Assembly (NCBI GenBank): GCA_011503125.2
Contig: WWBZ02000022.1
Location: 2,852,001 to 2,916,000 of the forward strand
DNA: 64,000 nt
Source of the DNA: Botryosphaeria dothidea
Taxonomy: Eukaryota > Ascomycota > Dothideomycetes > Botryosphaeriales > Botryosphaeriaceae
Reading direction: 5' to 3'
Below the pieces are notes generated by a model. That model was not told the DNA's origin and ran no database searches. It was given only the letters and a program-made list of their open reading frames with translations. Positions 44,380 to 58,600 of the stretch are shown here, one piece after another (positions within the stretch are counted from its first letter, which is position 1; each line of letters starts with the position of its first letter). Made by a program: the position numbers and the translations under genes.

Positions 44380-46748
44380 TTCCCATATCCTATAGGAATA
44401 AAGAGTCTCTTCGGATAGTTGAACAACAAAGAAAAGGTTGTGATACAATAACGTTGTACGAAGTCCTGCAGGAAGCCGAAGGCAAACTCTTCAGTGGTGA
44501 CAAACTCTTACAAGCCGAGCAATGGAGGAGACGTTGAGGTCACGCAATCTTTGCAGCTCTGACGACTGCTACGGAAGACGACATACCATTCTGATGGAGC
44601 AACTGGTCTGTCGCATTATCTCTGGGCGTGGTGTTCCTGTGACTGCGCGGGTCTGCCGATCATACGAGTGAACCCGCATGCGTCTTACCCCAACAGCTGC
44701 CCGGTCACGCTGCTACTCTCCGGGCTCAGTGTGATTCCTTGTGGGAACATTTCGGCAATTGGAATTACCTACCTTCGCTCAACCTTATGGACGGAGCAAA
44801 GAATGACGCCAGTTCGCGCACCACAGCCATCAGCTGGACGTCGATATACGATGGCCCTGGTCTTTGCCGGCTGTGTGACGTTCATCAACAGCGGATGCGG
44901 CGGCAGCAGCGCGAGCGGGAGCCAACCTGCCCGTGCGCATCTCATTCGTGCTCGCGCGGGGGTAGTTGTGTTTCGCAAGTGTCGCACAGCGGAAAACTGC
45001 GATATAAACACGCGGTCGAACGCGAAAGATGAGATCGAAGGTGTGGACTGGGGTGTATGTGTTGGGCCGCATCCTGATAACGCAAGGGTGATACAAGGAG
45101 CAGCCCCGCGCGGGGCTAGTTGCATATTGCGAAATGCTGGCCAAAAAAAAAAAGCAGCGAGCGCGGAGAACGGGAAAGCGTCCGCTCGTGGAACGCTGGA
45201 TCCGGCCGGGGTCCAGATGAGCCAGGCGTGATTGTGCGACGAAGAGGCGCAGCTGAGGGCGCTTAGCGGCGGTGCTTTATGGATCGCATGGACTTCTCCT
45301 CAAGTAGCAAAGACATCGAGGCCGTATAGCCTTGACACGAGATAATACTGCATCTCTGTACGTTCGGTATCTATGTTTGGCTACTGTAGAGGGAGCATTG
45401 AGGATGAGATTATGGTGGTGAGTAGAAGAATTTTGTAAAGAACACATGGCGTATGCTTGGCCAGTGGGAACTGGGCCGTCGAAAGGAGCAACTATAATTT
45501 TCATGTCAGGTGAAATTTACTCAAAGGCTCGCAAAGGAAATGATTTGGATGCATCTGGCATCCATTTGGCACGCTTGAATCAGCAAAGATGCAATCGGGG
45601 TTGAGCTGATCGTCACTAGTATTTGTGTAACGTGGGTCGGTAAAGCCGTTACAGTGGCGTTCGTGATCTCAATAGGCAGTCAAGGACCGGAGGTTAGCGC
45701 ACCGCTCAAGGAAATTCCACGAGCAGGGTTTGTGGTCAACCCACGCAGGTGCATATCTCCAGGCTTCGGATGCGTGTAAGGTACTCCTTACATGACAAGG
45801 ACCTCCGCCAGCAAGGAAGGTTATGGGAACGTCATCCATGCTTTGTCTTCTCAAACGGGAAAAGGGACCGGCCCGAGCCATTGATTGAGCCGTAGATCTG
45901 AGAAGAGGCCCTGGACTTGCATATCCCATGCTGGTATCCAGAGGCGGGAGGAAATAAGCCGACGCAAGCCAGCTTGCATGCTGCAGGAGGCCAAGTGAGA
46001 CAAATGCAACTGCAAACAACATGTCCAAAGCCATCCAGGCCTGCAAGTGTGATAATCCGCCAATCGCGGACAAAATTTGTTCAGCCGTCGATTCAGGACT
46101 CGGAGGCGACCTCGTGAAGTACGAGACAAGACGATGATGTTGCGGTGAGAGGACGTTGCGGTCCAACACTCATGGGAAACGCCATCGATATTAATGCTCA
46201 ATTTTGTCGTCAAGGCCCTTCAATGTATGGTTCCTCGGGTCCCGTGCGGCTTCGTCTGTGCGTGGTGTTCGCATCCAATGATCGTCATGGTAGCACTGCA
46301 TAACGTGGCTGGGGGTGTGCCGTCAGCTGCGGTTCGTCAGAGTTGGGTGCACCTGGGCTGATCCCGAGATGGCCGCCCGCAGAAAGGTCTCAAGAATGGA
46401 TTAGCAATAATCCCTGTAAGCAAAGCACGGTCGTCTGAGCAAGTGGTTTTGGAAACGAAAAGCTCAGTCCTCTCGCCACGATTGTGGGCTCGTGAATATG
46501 TGCAGGAACTCAGCGCGGAATGCAACATCACAGTTTCATGCAGCGCGCCCGTTCAGGCGATAATTGACCCTGCAATGGAAAGCCCCGATGCACTGAAGGA
46601 TCTCTGCGGGCGAAGAAGAGCCAAGAACTTCCTTCATGTCAGCAAAATGCGTCGATCCCTTTGAATCAGATAAATAGGTGTGCGGAACCCACGACGAAGA
46701 GCATCATCCCTTCTCCAAGCAGACCGAATATCAACCTCACACAACCAA
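44380..46748. other. Intergenic, 2.4 kb
   Basis: 3' flank of the SDR gene and 5' flank of the acidic coiled-coil gene. The longest frames (187 codons at 44668-45231 plus; 166 codons at 45669-46169 minus) have no supporting features. An A11 run is present at 45144-45154. Nothing else recognised. Confidence 0.45.
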
Positions 46749-47697
46749 ATGGCTTCTCTTAATCCTGACTCGTTCATGTCTTCATGGCTGCGGCTTGTTG
46801 ATGATCCATCGAAGGATGTCCTGAGCAAGATCACGACGACCTACACCAACGCTCCCAAAGGGAATCAGACATCATGTGTTGATATTCTGACTCCACTTGC
46901 CATGCTCCATCAATGCCGGCTGGATGTGTTGTCGGTCACTGAAGGTCTGAGGAAAGCCGAAAGCTGGACGGCGTTGACCGATTCACAAATGCAGCTTTCA
47001 CATCTGCGACTTCGGTTCCGCAAATCGACGAAAGAGATGGGTGGAGCGGCGCCGAAACATTTTGGACGGATGAGAGCAAGTGATGCCCCTTTTGGGCGGG
47101 TGCATTGGGAAAAGACAGGTACAAGAAATATTCGAGATGGTCGGATTGGAGATGCTGATAAACTCCAGGAGCCCGCAGCGCAACATCTTCGGCCGACTCT
47201 GATGGAGATCAGAAGATGACAGATTCAGAGGACGAGTCAGATGAGGCGGATTTTGACGAAGACGAAGAGGATGGCTCGGATATGGAAGAGGGCCAGAGTC
47301 TCGGGGCTGAAGAGCCAGCTGGCAAGGTTGGAAACTGTGAGTCGGATGGAGTGACGTAAGTATCCCAGTAAAGCAAAAGGACCAGGGTCTGACAGCGAGT
47401 AGCGGCCCACGCTTCGATAGCACCCGACAGATGCATCTCCTGTATAATTCAGTGACGATTTGCCGGCTAGGTCGACTGATTGCAAATGTCCAACAAGCAG
47501 AAGCAGAAACCCTCGCAAAGGGACTTGAGAAAGGGGCCTGTGCGGAAGACGTAAGGCTGAGGTACCTGACACGACTTAGGAACGCTTCGGATAGTGCGCG
47601 GACGAGCTGGACGCGAGAGATGCAGAAGGAGATCGAGGTTGCAGAGCAGTATCGCGTTGCAATGATCCAGGTGCTGCAGGAAGAGATCCGACGCTGA
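46749..47697 (+). CDS. Hypothetical acidic, coiled-coil protein (three exons)
   Basis: Exons 46749-47118, 47169-47355 and 47403-47697 give 283 residues. Introns are 47119-47168 (50 nt, GTACAA, GCTGATA branch, CCAG, phase 1) and 47356-47402 (47 nt, GTAAGT to GTAG, phase 2). All three frames agree only with this splicing. The N-terminal 120 residues are helical (ITTTYTNAPKGN, then a Leu-rich stretch). The middle is strongly acidic (DSEDESDEADFDEDEEDG). The C-terminus is a long helix with coiled-coil-like heptads (AEAETLAKGLEKG, REMQKEIEVAEQYR). No domain was recognised. The charge pattern is seen in nuclear or chromatin-associated proteins, but this is only suggestive. Confidence 0.72.
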
Positions 47698-47868
47698 ACT
47701 CCGATGGCGCAACGAGGCTGTATCTCCGTCAAGCAGATTTGTTACAATTCCGTTGGCTGTTATGCCGTATTTGCATGCTTGTCTTGTCGTGTATTCGTGC
47801 AGAACCCTCGAAGCTGCAAGCGGATAGTCAGATGTGAACATGTCTCGAGTGAGCCCTGGTTTCGCAAG

Positions 47869-48177
47869 TCAATTGAACGCATCGAGGGCATGGCTATATT
47901 GGTACGCCGTAGAGAGATTGGGTTCATCATGCGACCGACCGCCCATCATCTGAGATAGCACTACGGAGTGCAGTGCATGCCAATCCCTCCTTGAAGACGC
48001 ATAGAAGACACGGTGGACAACGTCAAAGGGCGGAGTGGCAGCATCTTCACGAGCAGCCACTTTGCTGAGCCTGGGCGCTGACGTGCAGACCCATGCACCA
48101 GCAACGATGGTCGTGATAAGCAGCGCATTCGGCCGAGCGGAGATCCAGTATGGGGATGAAATGAAGAGATTGAGCAT
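47869..48177 (-). CDS. Doubtful small membrane-type ORF
   Basis: 102-codon frame with one plausible hydrophobic segment (NALLITTIVAGAWVCTSAP) and balanced composition. Acceptor-like sequences upstream could add an exon, but none could be fixed. It may be a small membrane protein or chance. Confidence 0.2.
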   Translation of the reverse strand: MLNLFISSPYWISARPNALLITTIVAGAWVCTSAPRLSKVAAREDAATPPFDVVHRVFYASSRRDWHALHSVVLSQMMGGRSHDEPNLSTAYQYSHALDAFN

Positions 48178-49637
48178 CGAGGTGACGGGAATACCATCGG
48201 TGCTGTACTAGCGGCTGGCGACAGATGCGAAGATAACCAGGGCGCGACGCGGAGAGGATAGGTGGGTGGACGCGCCAGTCAGGCACAGAAGGAACAGCCG
48301 AGGCATTGGCAGCGCAAGCGGGCCGACCAATTGCCCGACCCACCCGTGGCCTTTTCGCCACCTCTCACTTCACCTCTATCCACGTCTGAGCTCGATTTCC
48401 ACTCAACTGTGAGATTGCTACATCAGAGGCTTTCTTCAGCGGGCTTTGTCTTCTGCGCCACCGCTTCAACCTTTCCTACCTGATCTCCAAATATGGATCC
48501 CACTGCTGCCACGCGAAAAGGCTGAGACTCGTCTGCGCAGATAGCAACCTGGGGGCCAAAGCCATTACCATGGGAATGAGGAGTCGAAGCAATCAATCAC
48601 TACCATCGAACACTTGCCTCGGGACACTTGATTTGATTTCCCATGTGCTGCTGTAATGGATCAAAGACCGAGATTTAGATCTGATGGCATGACCACGCAT
48701 CGCTTCCGCCTCGATGCAGGATGGGCATCAATTTGGAGAGTCCCTACAACCTCCTGCTCGAGCTTGGCCTTGATGAGATGGGAGTCCACAAGGCCCACCC
48801 TTCATCTCCGACTTATCTACCCAAGCGATCTCATCACAATGAGAGGAAGCGATCTTTCCGATTTCGTTGAGGTACTACGTTTAAGCTCGCACAGTCGTCC
48901 CAAACCCCTATGAATGCGTTACAGAACAGGGTGCTTTTGAGAGGCCACAGCCGTATGCACACCTGTGAGTGAGTATGCAACTTCATCATTCTTCCAAGTC
49001 AATTTCTTTTTCTTGTCCATGCGCGTGCCAGGTTGCTTCTCAAGCCTTCGCTTTCCATCTCTCATTTTAATTCGTTCACATGGTCAAGGATTTTGAGGAA
49101 GGCGTGGCCTTACACTTCATCCCGATTGCCGTTCTCAGAAATATGTTGGGGGAGTACGCGGAGTTGAAAGTGCTGTGGGTCTGGAGCTCACCGTCTGCGC
49201 ACCTCTGAGCGACTAGCACCACTTCTTTTGACTGCAGCCGACTGAATGGCATGTCTTCTTGCTTCTTGTAAAGCCATGGGCGGTGTTTGGCCGAGCTCGC
49301 GGAAGGAGACAGCTTGGAAGGCCGCGTAGTTGCTCTGGAGGGGAGTCTGTCACATGCGAAGGCTTTGCTCCTTAACGGCACCGAGTGCACATCGCATATG
49401 AGCAGCCCGACAGCCCGAAAGACGATTCAGGGCGGCGAAAGTGCGCAGAACGAAAATAGACGGCCGACGTTTACCCACCCGGCTGTCATGTCTACGGGAC
49501 CCTGCGTCGCCATGCGCTCGCTCCACCCCCTCACCCAACACCACACTTTCTGACCTGCTTCGTTTGCGCGCCACCGCTGCTGCAGTCAACTCTTCTTCCA
49601 CAACCACTGCAGCGGTGCGCTGTCCCATCCCTGCACG
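48178..49637. other. Intergenic upstream of the giant DUF3638 gene
   Basis: About 1.4 kb without a convincing gene. The last 120 bases before 49638 are C/T-rich, resembling a fungal promoter/5' leader. Confidence 0.45.
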
Positions 49638-52600
49638 ATGAGCCAGCAAACCGCTACCGCCCGCCTCTTGGAGGCTCAGTTCAATCACCTGGTCCTTCCT
49701 GCGCGCGTGCCCAGCAAACGCGATGATGACCTCGCCGAGATCGAGGTCGCAATCATCAATCGCCTCACCGATGCGTGCCGCGTTCTTCGAGACTCTGGGT
49801 CCGTCGGCTCCTACAATGAGTGGGACAATATTCGCCGCGTACTCATCACCGTAAAGGACCTCAACACAGGAGGCCGGCTCGAAAAGCTCACTTTACTGCG
49901 CAATTTTCGTAGTCTCGAGCAAGGCGATCTATTGATCCTACACGTCGCTGAGCAGAACGCCGGTCTGCTCATCCGCCGTATCCCCAGGTATGCCTCAGCC
50001 GCTTGGACTTCACTTCACTTCATATTAAACTGACCCTGGATCAAGGCATAGTGGCGAGGAGGTCCTCTTTGAAGTGTTTGAGGCATCGCCCCGGTCTTCC
50101 GACGTCCTTGCTACCGAGGAAGCATTACAGTGGGATTTTCCAGGTGCCGCAGTGTCCGTCCCGTCCACCACATTCGCCGAAGATTCATTCCAAGAGAGCC
50201 TGGCTGGGTACCTTCAACAGTGCAGCACTGAGTCAATCAAGCGTTTTGCCGCTCGTGCTAGCAAAGCTGGCTCCCTCGCAGTCGAAACCCGCGATACAAG
50301 TGACCCGGCCATGATCGCTTCGCTTTTATTAACCCTCTTGGAAGTTCACGGCCGGCGCGTACCCACAACCTTACTGCGCAAGCGCGTCCGGGATAACGCG
50401 TCATGGGCGGAAGGATCGGAAAACCCTTGGCGCAGGCTGCCATTCTGGCTGGTATTGCGCGTTGGTCTTGCCCGGCACCTTGCCAATATCCACGACGGCG
50501 AGATCGGGCGGCTTAAGTACAAGTTTCTTATCTGCCTCGTCCTAACCCAGCTACTGGACAATGCACTAAACCACCTCGACCCACAGAGCCTGGCCACTCT
50601 CAAAGCCAAGTTGTCTCGGCGACTCGCCAAACTAGAGGACGCTAAAGCCCAATGTTCTCCGAGAATCCGCTCCGAATACGACGCTTTGTTTGCCAGTTTG
50701 GGTCCCATCTTCTGCAATACTCTTCGCAAGGCCAATCAACACATCGAAACTGTTTGGGCTGCTCTGAAGGCTCAAATGAAAAAGCATATCCCTCCTCTTC
50801 CCGTTCGAGCGCCTCAAACTGCTTTGCATCTCGCCCTTCCGAACAGCGGTCCATACCTACACAACATTCTGCAGAATGCGTTTCACATGGATAAAATGTA
50901 CACGCAAACCCACAACTTTAACAAAGAAGCTGCAAATCAGAGTTTGAAGCCGCTGGCCGATCGATGCTACACGCTCTCTCAGCTTGAGACGGAAGTGGAA
51001 GACCATGATAGGTTTGAAGATCTTGCATCATCAAGTCACGATAATGCATGTATGGCTCTGTACCGCAAGATTGATCATTATGTCAAGCTGGTCGGTTCAA
51101 CTTATGACGGCGACCCGGAACAGAAGAGTATCATGATCCTCACTCTCATGGACCTCTGGATGGCCTTAGATCAACGGAACACCAGCATCTTCGAACTCCT
51201 GCTTGACTTCCGTCCTGGCATTTTGCCTGAGGTGCTTGATGTTCTCCAGCTCCCTCACTTGTCTGAAATGCGCCGACTACAGCGTATCCAGCACTATTTG
51301 CACGAGCGAAATGAGCGGAGCATCTCTACCACAAGGACTATATTCGACAACCCCTCGACAGAATGCTTTGCAGTGCGGTACTTCGACGAGTCAGATCCTG
51401 AAACCCTTGGTACTCTCTACCAAGAGATCAACAGAGCCGAAGCACTATCACGCGCTGCCAAAGAGATGGAATGGGAAAAGTCGAGTAAAAAATACGAGAA
51501 TCTCGAGAAGCGCATCGCAGAATCCACGTGTGTCTTCAAGCAGGATGAGCCATACCCTGAACATGACGACAAGAGGTGCACCAAATGCTATTTGCGACGC
51601 TGCGCAAGGAGAACTACTATCGCCATTCACGAAGACTTTCTTCCTGCGGATTTGGTTCACGCCAAGGCAGCCGTTTTCGAGTTGCGATGCCCGCCCGCGT
51701 TCGCGGCTTATCGCAACGCCACATGGAAAATAATAGGTGTTCTTGGGTGCCAAAAGCTAGTCGATCGTTCCCAGCCGCGTTTGCGCCTCCAAGAGTACAG
51801 CAACTTAAGCCCCTTCACCCAGTCAAGCATCGATGGTATCACTTTGGCCTCGACTACCAAATCATTCCTCGACACCCATTACCGTGTTCTCCGCTTTCCA
51901 GTTGGTCTATCCGAAGTCTGCAAGCCTAATGGATTGAAATTGGCTTACTTTGACGCTTTCACGAAAACGTGGCCAGGGCTGCAGAGAGTAAAGCCCTCCT
52001 TTGCTCATCATTGCCCGCTAATCATTCCGCCTAATTCGTCTTTCGCTGTCTTGCGATTTCCTTCGAAATTTGCATCAGATGGTCCGGGCCGTACATCCAA
52101 CGAAATAATCTCGAGCCATACCCTATGCCCCTCCGGACTCAATCCGTATGAGTACATGTCATATCAAAGCCTTTTTTCGAGCAAGCACAGACGTTGGCCT
52201 CTCATTCTCCTCGAGCTAGCCTCTTCGAACCTCAACTTCGGAAACGAGGCTACTTCAATCCTTATCAGCCAGCTCTCTGCGCAAGCTGGTCCGGCTCATG
52301 AAAATGACCCTCTCCGAACTATCCACCACATTTTCCGCCAAGAGTCTTTCTGCAAACGCCTGGTGGACCAGATCAACGAGCGCGTTCGTACCATATCCGT
52401 CAACTGGCGGGAGACGAATTGCATGGATATGCTCATCACCTTGATTCTGCGTTTACTCTCACTGACGTCTGACGGGCCTTCGCATGACAAAGCCTCGGCC
52501 TTATTAACGAAAGTCCGTGCTGCAACATACATTTGGACACACCAGCTGCGTGAGGAGATTCATAACGCGAAAGACGACGATACCTCCCGGATATGTTCAA

Positions 52601-55600
52601 GGTACGCGCTTTGGGCGGCCCTGCTCTGTAGAAAGACATTCTCCCGTCATTCTGCCGATCCCCGCATTGGCTCTACAGTGAGTCTGTCTGTGGAAGAACT
52701 TAAATGTTTCATCGTATCCTCCATCACTCTACAGGACAATATGATCACCGACCCTGCTACCATGCCCTCGAACCTGCGAGCGGCACTAATCCGGGACTTG
52801 AAGATGACTTACCGGATGCGATTCCTCATCCAGCAATCAGTACAAGAGCACTACCAAGGCTTGTTCGCCGCCATTGACAGCATATGGCCCCAACCATCTC
52901 TTTCAGGAGGCCGAACATACTCAGAACCGATTCTCCTGGACGGCAAACACTGCTGGGTCGTACAGTTGATAGTCCAAGGTCCACATGGTCACAAGGAACA
53001 AATGGTTCACTACAACATTCTTGAGGGCCACCTACTCATAGACAACAAACCTTTGGGTAGGCTGCCAACTGACATTCGCACTTCCCCAATCCTTGCGGAG
53101 TTGTTTGGATCCCAGAATCTACTCACTTACCCATCTGGACTCTTGGGAATGGCATATCGAGTATCGCTCCCCTCCTTTGACCACGAAATCCACATTGGTT
53201 TCCGCGGCGAGCAGATGATCATCCGCGATTACTTTCAAGGCAAACTCTGGGAATTGATTCCAAGGGGGTCGTTTGCTCGAGGCAATAGTTACGATCTTCC
53301 CGCCTTGTTGGTGGATGATTCATTTCATTGGCTTGACCTCAACAGCGGAATTCTACATATCCGACCATGCGCAGCGAAGTGGAAACCCAAAGACAGCAAC
53401 TGGCAGATTGACCTGAAGACCCACATTGGTACTCGTCGCTCGAGCCGCCTCGTTGATCCACACAGCCCAATCTTCCGAAAGATTGCGAATATCTTCGAGG
53501 GGTTTGAAGACACGAGGTTCCTGACAGTATATCAACAACGGCGAGAGCCTCTCTCAGTTGAGTTGCGGCGTTTGCAGCTGACCTTCAAAGTCAGCAAAAC
53601 TGGCAATGGCTCATTGTGCTGCAATGAACTGAATGCAGAAGTTGATCGCAATCAAGATGCTGGAACGTGGTATGGTCTCAGCAGCAAACTTGTCCTATGT
53701 GATACATTGAATTTGCAGGAACGCATCATCGTCGTACCAATGGGCTCCATCAGAGTTCGCCGTAACAAGTTTCATGTCACCGTCTCCCTTGACCAGAATG
53801 GATATTACGCAAAATATTCTATCAATCAAATCATTGGTCGGCTTGACTGCCCTGCTGAACCAAGGATGCTCTACCTGAAAGCTCAGCTCCACGCGTACAC
53901 TTCCTCTGTATTACCCGATTCTCTGACTGGACGCACTGGAACCGAAGAATCCCTGCACTTCCTGCACTCGGGTATCTGCCAACCCTGGGAACCACTGGAC
54001 TTGCCTTCGCTCCGCTATCTAGCCTCAATCGCGGATTTGACACCCACCCGGGAATACTATCCCAAAGGGCTGAAGGTCATGCAAAATACCCACTGGAATC
54101 CGGCCCGGACAACGATAATGCAGCGAGATGAGTTTTTACCATTGGTACAATCGATATACCAGAAGTCTTTGGACTTGGTTCGGTTCTCTCTTCAGAGGCC
54201 AGAACTTCCTAAACTTTCAGAAGCCGATGTCCATCTTCTTCAGCGCGGAATTTATCAGAGGCAGCTTTACGAACGCCAACTAGACTATTCCAGAACCCCT
54301 CGCGGATCATATGATTTAGTCTACGATGCGCGAGATGGGTTCCAGAATACCCAAGAATACAAAAACGTCTTCGAGTCCGTGACGCTCATCTCCAAATGGT
54401 CAACACGCATCCCAGCTCCGGCTGACCTAGCTAAGATCTTCCAAGCTTGGCCCGTTATCCAAGGCTATGGTCACTCTTACGGTAAAATCCTGCTCAGCGA
54501 TTGTCTGAGTACTGATTTTGCACTCGACTGGGGTTCTCTAGTTGAATATTGTCGTGGTTGCACGCAAGCCCAACTATATCATCTCAGTTTCATGTTCGCC
54601 ATCCTCTCATTCAGTGCCGATGTTAATATGGACGTCATAAGGACGCTCATCGCCTTTACCATCTCGAATAACATGAAAAAGCTTAACCCCCCGACATGGC
54701 CATCATATTCCAATTTCCGTCATAATCACGTACCCACTGCCGACTCCCTGGCGAAATTGATGGAATCATGCGTCATTCCGTACAAGGAAGAGAATTATCG
54801 TGGTCTCACCTTGACTTTCAAGACGAAGCAGAAATTTGAGGTTGCTCGGCGTGATCATGAGGAAAAAGCGGAAAATGACTGTAAGCGGCTCGCGATCTTC
54901 CTTCTCGAACAGTGGCCTTGTGTGGAACCAACGATCGACGGCCTTTCCGATGAAGACTCTCTCGAGCTGGATGTGCCTAAGGCATTGGCGATTGTCAAGC
55001 CAGAATGGCTCCGCTTGTTTCAAAACCTCGAACTTTCCAAGTATATCACGCAAATACAGCAGGTTCTGAAGCATTTCGATGCTCCTTTCGATGGACAACC
55101 ACCTCTGTTGGAAAACGATGAGGGGGGGATTTTCTACCCCGGGTGTGGCGAGAAGGGGATTCCCCATCTCACGACACATTTATTGTGCAAGTCTATTGAC
55201 ACACACACCGACATTCAGACGGATCCACGTTCGTCCACGCTCTCGCCTCTGTCAAGGAAGGAGAATATTCCAGTGAACTCGAAAATGCAGTCACGACCTT
55301 CAAGCAAGACCAAGAAAATGCCTCGGGAGATGGTTGATCTTTTCAACATCATCGGGTCATTTTCCAAGACAAAATCAACAGTGATGAAAGATTATACTAG
55401 CGACTTGAAACAAAGCTTGGAGGCGCTCAAATCTCTCGAGAGTCGACCGAGACGGATGGAGAATAATGAGATGACCCCGGTCGAGCTGATAGTGGACATT
55501 GCAGAAGCTCAGCAAAAGGTCGAAGAGATAATGATGAGAATCTGCCAGGCATTTGAGAAGGACGATCCTCGAGCCAAGTGGCTAAAAGAAGGAGGCCTTT

Positions 55601-58600
55601 GGCCCTGCATTACAAGAGTTACGCTGCTCGAACAACTCCGGTCTACATCGACCGTAGAATTTGGGTCAGGCATGAAGGAGATTCTTGTGGAGTATGCACT
55701 CTCATTGACCCAGCTTCAGAGAATGATGCGCCTACGTGAGGCGAACAGGAAAAACAACAACAAGAAGTTTGAAGAAGAAAAGTCCTACGCTGGACATGAG
55801 AACTGGCAACCGGCAAGCCATCCAGACTGGGTGTTATTGGAGATCGAAGCCAATATTCTCATCCGCCCCGGTCAAGTTGATGTTGCCCTCGCCACCATAT
55901 CCCCAACTTCTGGATCCAACTCGGTTCTCCAGATGAACATGGGACAAGGAAAAACCTCGTGCATCATACCCATGGTTGCTGCTTCTCTCGCGGACACAAA
56001 TCGACTGGTCCGAGTCGTGGTCCCCAAGGCTCTGCTACTACAAACAGCACAACTTCTCCACGCACGTTTAGGAGGTCTGCTCGGCCGGGAGCTGCGACAC
56101 ATTCCGTTCTCGAGAAAGACTCCAACTGACCAAGAGACAACAAAAGCATTCTTCAAGATCCATAAAGATATGATGTCTGCTTCGGGAATCATGCTCTCTC
56201 TCCCCGAGCACATTATGTCATTCATGCTCAGTGGCATGCAAAAAGTATCCGACAACCGAATCGCTGAAGCAACTCCCATGATAAATATCCAGGGATGGAT
56301 GCGTAAAGTCTGTCGTGACGTACTCGACGAATCCGATTTCACACTCGCTGTGAAAACTCAGCTCATTTATCCCTCAGGACAACAAACAACTGTCGACGGC
56401 CAACCCCGTCGTTGGGAAATCCCAGAGACATTGCTTGGACTCGTTAAGAAACATATCTGGAGCTTGAAGCGCGAGTATCCGAGAAGCTTAGACGTTGTCA
56501 ATAGGCCTGTCGGAGGCTTTCCTCTGATTTACTTCTTGAGGAAAGATGCCGAAGACGCACTCATCTCGCTAATTGTCAACGACATTATGCGTGGCCACAC
56601 TTCGATTCTCCCGATGCAAGACTGTTCTACTCCTGAACGTCAGGCTATCCGTAACTACATCACAACAGCTGTCGTACTTCCACGAACAATGACCATGATT
56701 GACACCGTCTTTCCGGACAAGCCAATTGCGAAACAGACCCTCCATCTGTTGAGGGGTCTACTCGTGAACAGGATTCTGCTCCTCACTCTCAAGAAGCGTT
56801 GGTCTGTACAATATGGCTTGCACCCCATGCGGGATCCAGTGGCTGTCCCTTTTCACGCAAAGGGTGTGCCATCCGACCAGGCTGAATGGGGTCATCCTGA
56901 TGTGGCCATTCTATTTACCTGCCTCTCGTTCTACTATGGTGGCCTCACCATCCCTCAACTTCAACAGGGTCTGGAACACGTGGTGAAGTCGGATGACCCG
57001 TCCAGTGAATATGATCGCTGGATGCAAGGTGTAAAAAACATCCCCGACTCTCTAAGGGAATGGAACGTCATCAACGTCGATGATGAGGCTCAGCTGAACG
57101 AGGTATGGAAGTGCCTTCATTACAGTACCGTTGCGATTGACTACTATCTCAATCACTTCGTGTTCCCAAGGCACGCGAGGCAGTTTAAAATCCAGTTGCA
57201 GTCGTCAGCTTGGGATATTCCATTATTGCCAAACGCTCAGACTTCTCAGTGGAAACCTTCTGAGCACCGTCCTTTGACAACCGGATTCAGCGGAACGAAC
57301 GATAGTAGGAGCCTTCTTCCATTGACCATCAAGCAGCAAGATCTGCCGAGGCTCTCCCACACAAACGCTGAAGTTCTCACGTACTTACTTCAACCTCGGA
57401 ATCGGCAGTATATCATTGCTGCTGGCCGCAATGGGAAACGACTATCTGAAAAAGACTTTCTTTACAAGCTCAAGGAAGTGAAAATCCGTATTCTGATAGA
57501 TGCCGGTGCTCAGATCCTGGAAATGGATAATCGTACTCTTGTCCGAACTTGGTTGGAAATCGATACTGAAGCTAAGGCAGCACTGTATTTCACCGACGAA
57601 AACCAGCCCTTCATCATGTATCGCAACGGCAAGAAGATCCCTCTGGTAGCCAGTCCTTTTGCCGATGACTTGAAAGAGTGTCTCGTCTATTTGGATGAAG
57701 CACACACGAGAGGCACTGACCTCCGACTTGGCCCCGAGGCAAAGGGGGCATTGACACTAGGTCTAGGTCAAAGCAAAGATCAGACAGTACAAGGTATGCT
57801 GCGGCCTTTTCTTTTTGTAGGAAATGTAGAATTGCTAACATAGAGATAGCTGCGATGAGGCTGCGCCAGCTAGCAACAACACAGTCTGTAGTCTTCTTTG
57901 CCGGCCCCGAGGTTCACCAAAGCATTCTTGATCAACGCAAATACAGGCCAGGGAGCCCAATCGATTCATACGACGTCATTTGCTGGCTTTTGGAGCAGAC
58001 TTGTAACGGTATCGAACAGTTACAACCCCTCTACTATTCGCAGGGCCGGAACTTCTGTCACCGGTCGCAGGCTCTCCTCGATCACAAGGACTTCCTATCT
58101 GATGCAAAACAGCGGGAGGCTTGCCTTGAAGAACTGCAGCAGATTGAGCATCAGACAGTTGAGCAGCTCTACAAGCCGAAACCGAAGCCCAAGTCGAGTA
58201 GAAGCACCACTAGTTTCTCTCCACAGAATGCGGCATTCATGAAAGAGTTGAATACGCGCCGTAAGGGGTTCCAAGACCATGGCTTCGCCGTGCACGGATC
58301 AGCTCTCCAGGAAGTGGAGCAAGAAAGAGAGCAAGAAAGGGAAGTTGAAAGTGTTAGAGAGGTCCAGAAGCCCGTGCATTACTCACCCCTCGAGTTTGGA
58401 GGCCTCCATAGCGACATCGTCCGTTTCGTTCAGACAGGAAGGCTTCCGGCTTGTTCCACCGCTTACGAACACATGTTTGTTTGTCTACGTCGTACTGCCT
58501 TGGGCTTGAAATACGGAGTCAACAAAGCCATGATCAACTCCAAGCTGTTCGTATCGGCCGAGTTCCCGAGGTCTGTCGAGTTGCAGCGCCCCAACGATAA

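Noticed and set aside
45669..46169. 166-codon minus-strand frame with one hydrophobic stretch.
   Set aside because: A frame of similar length overlaps it on the same strand, and no family or signal was recognised.
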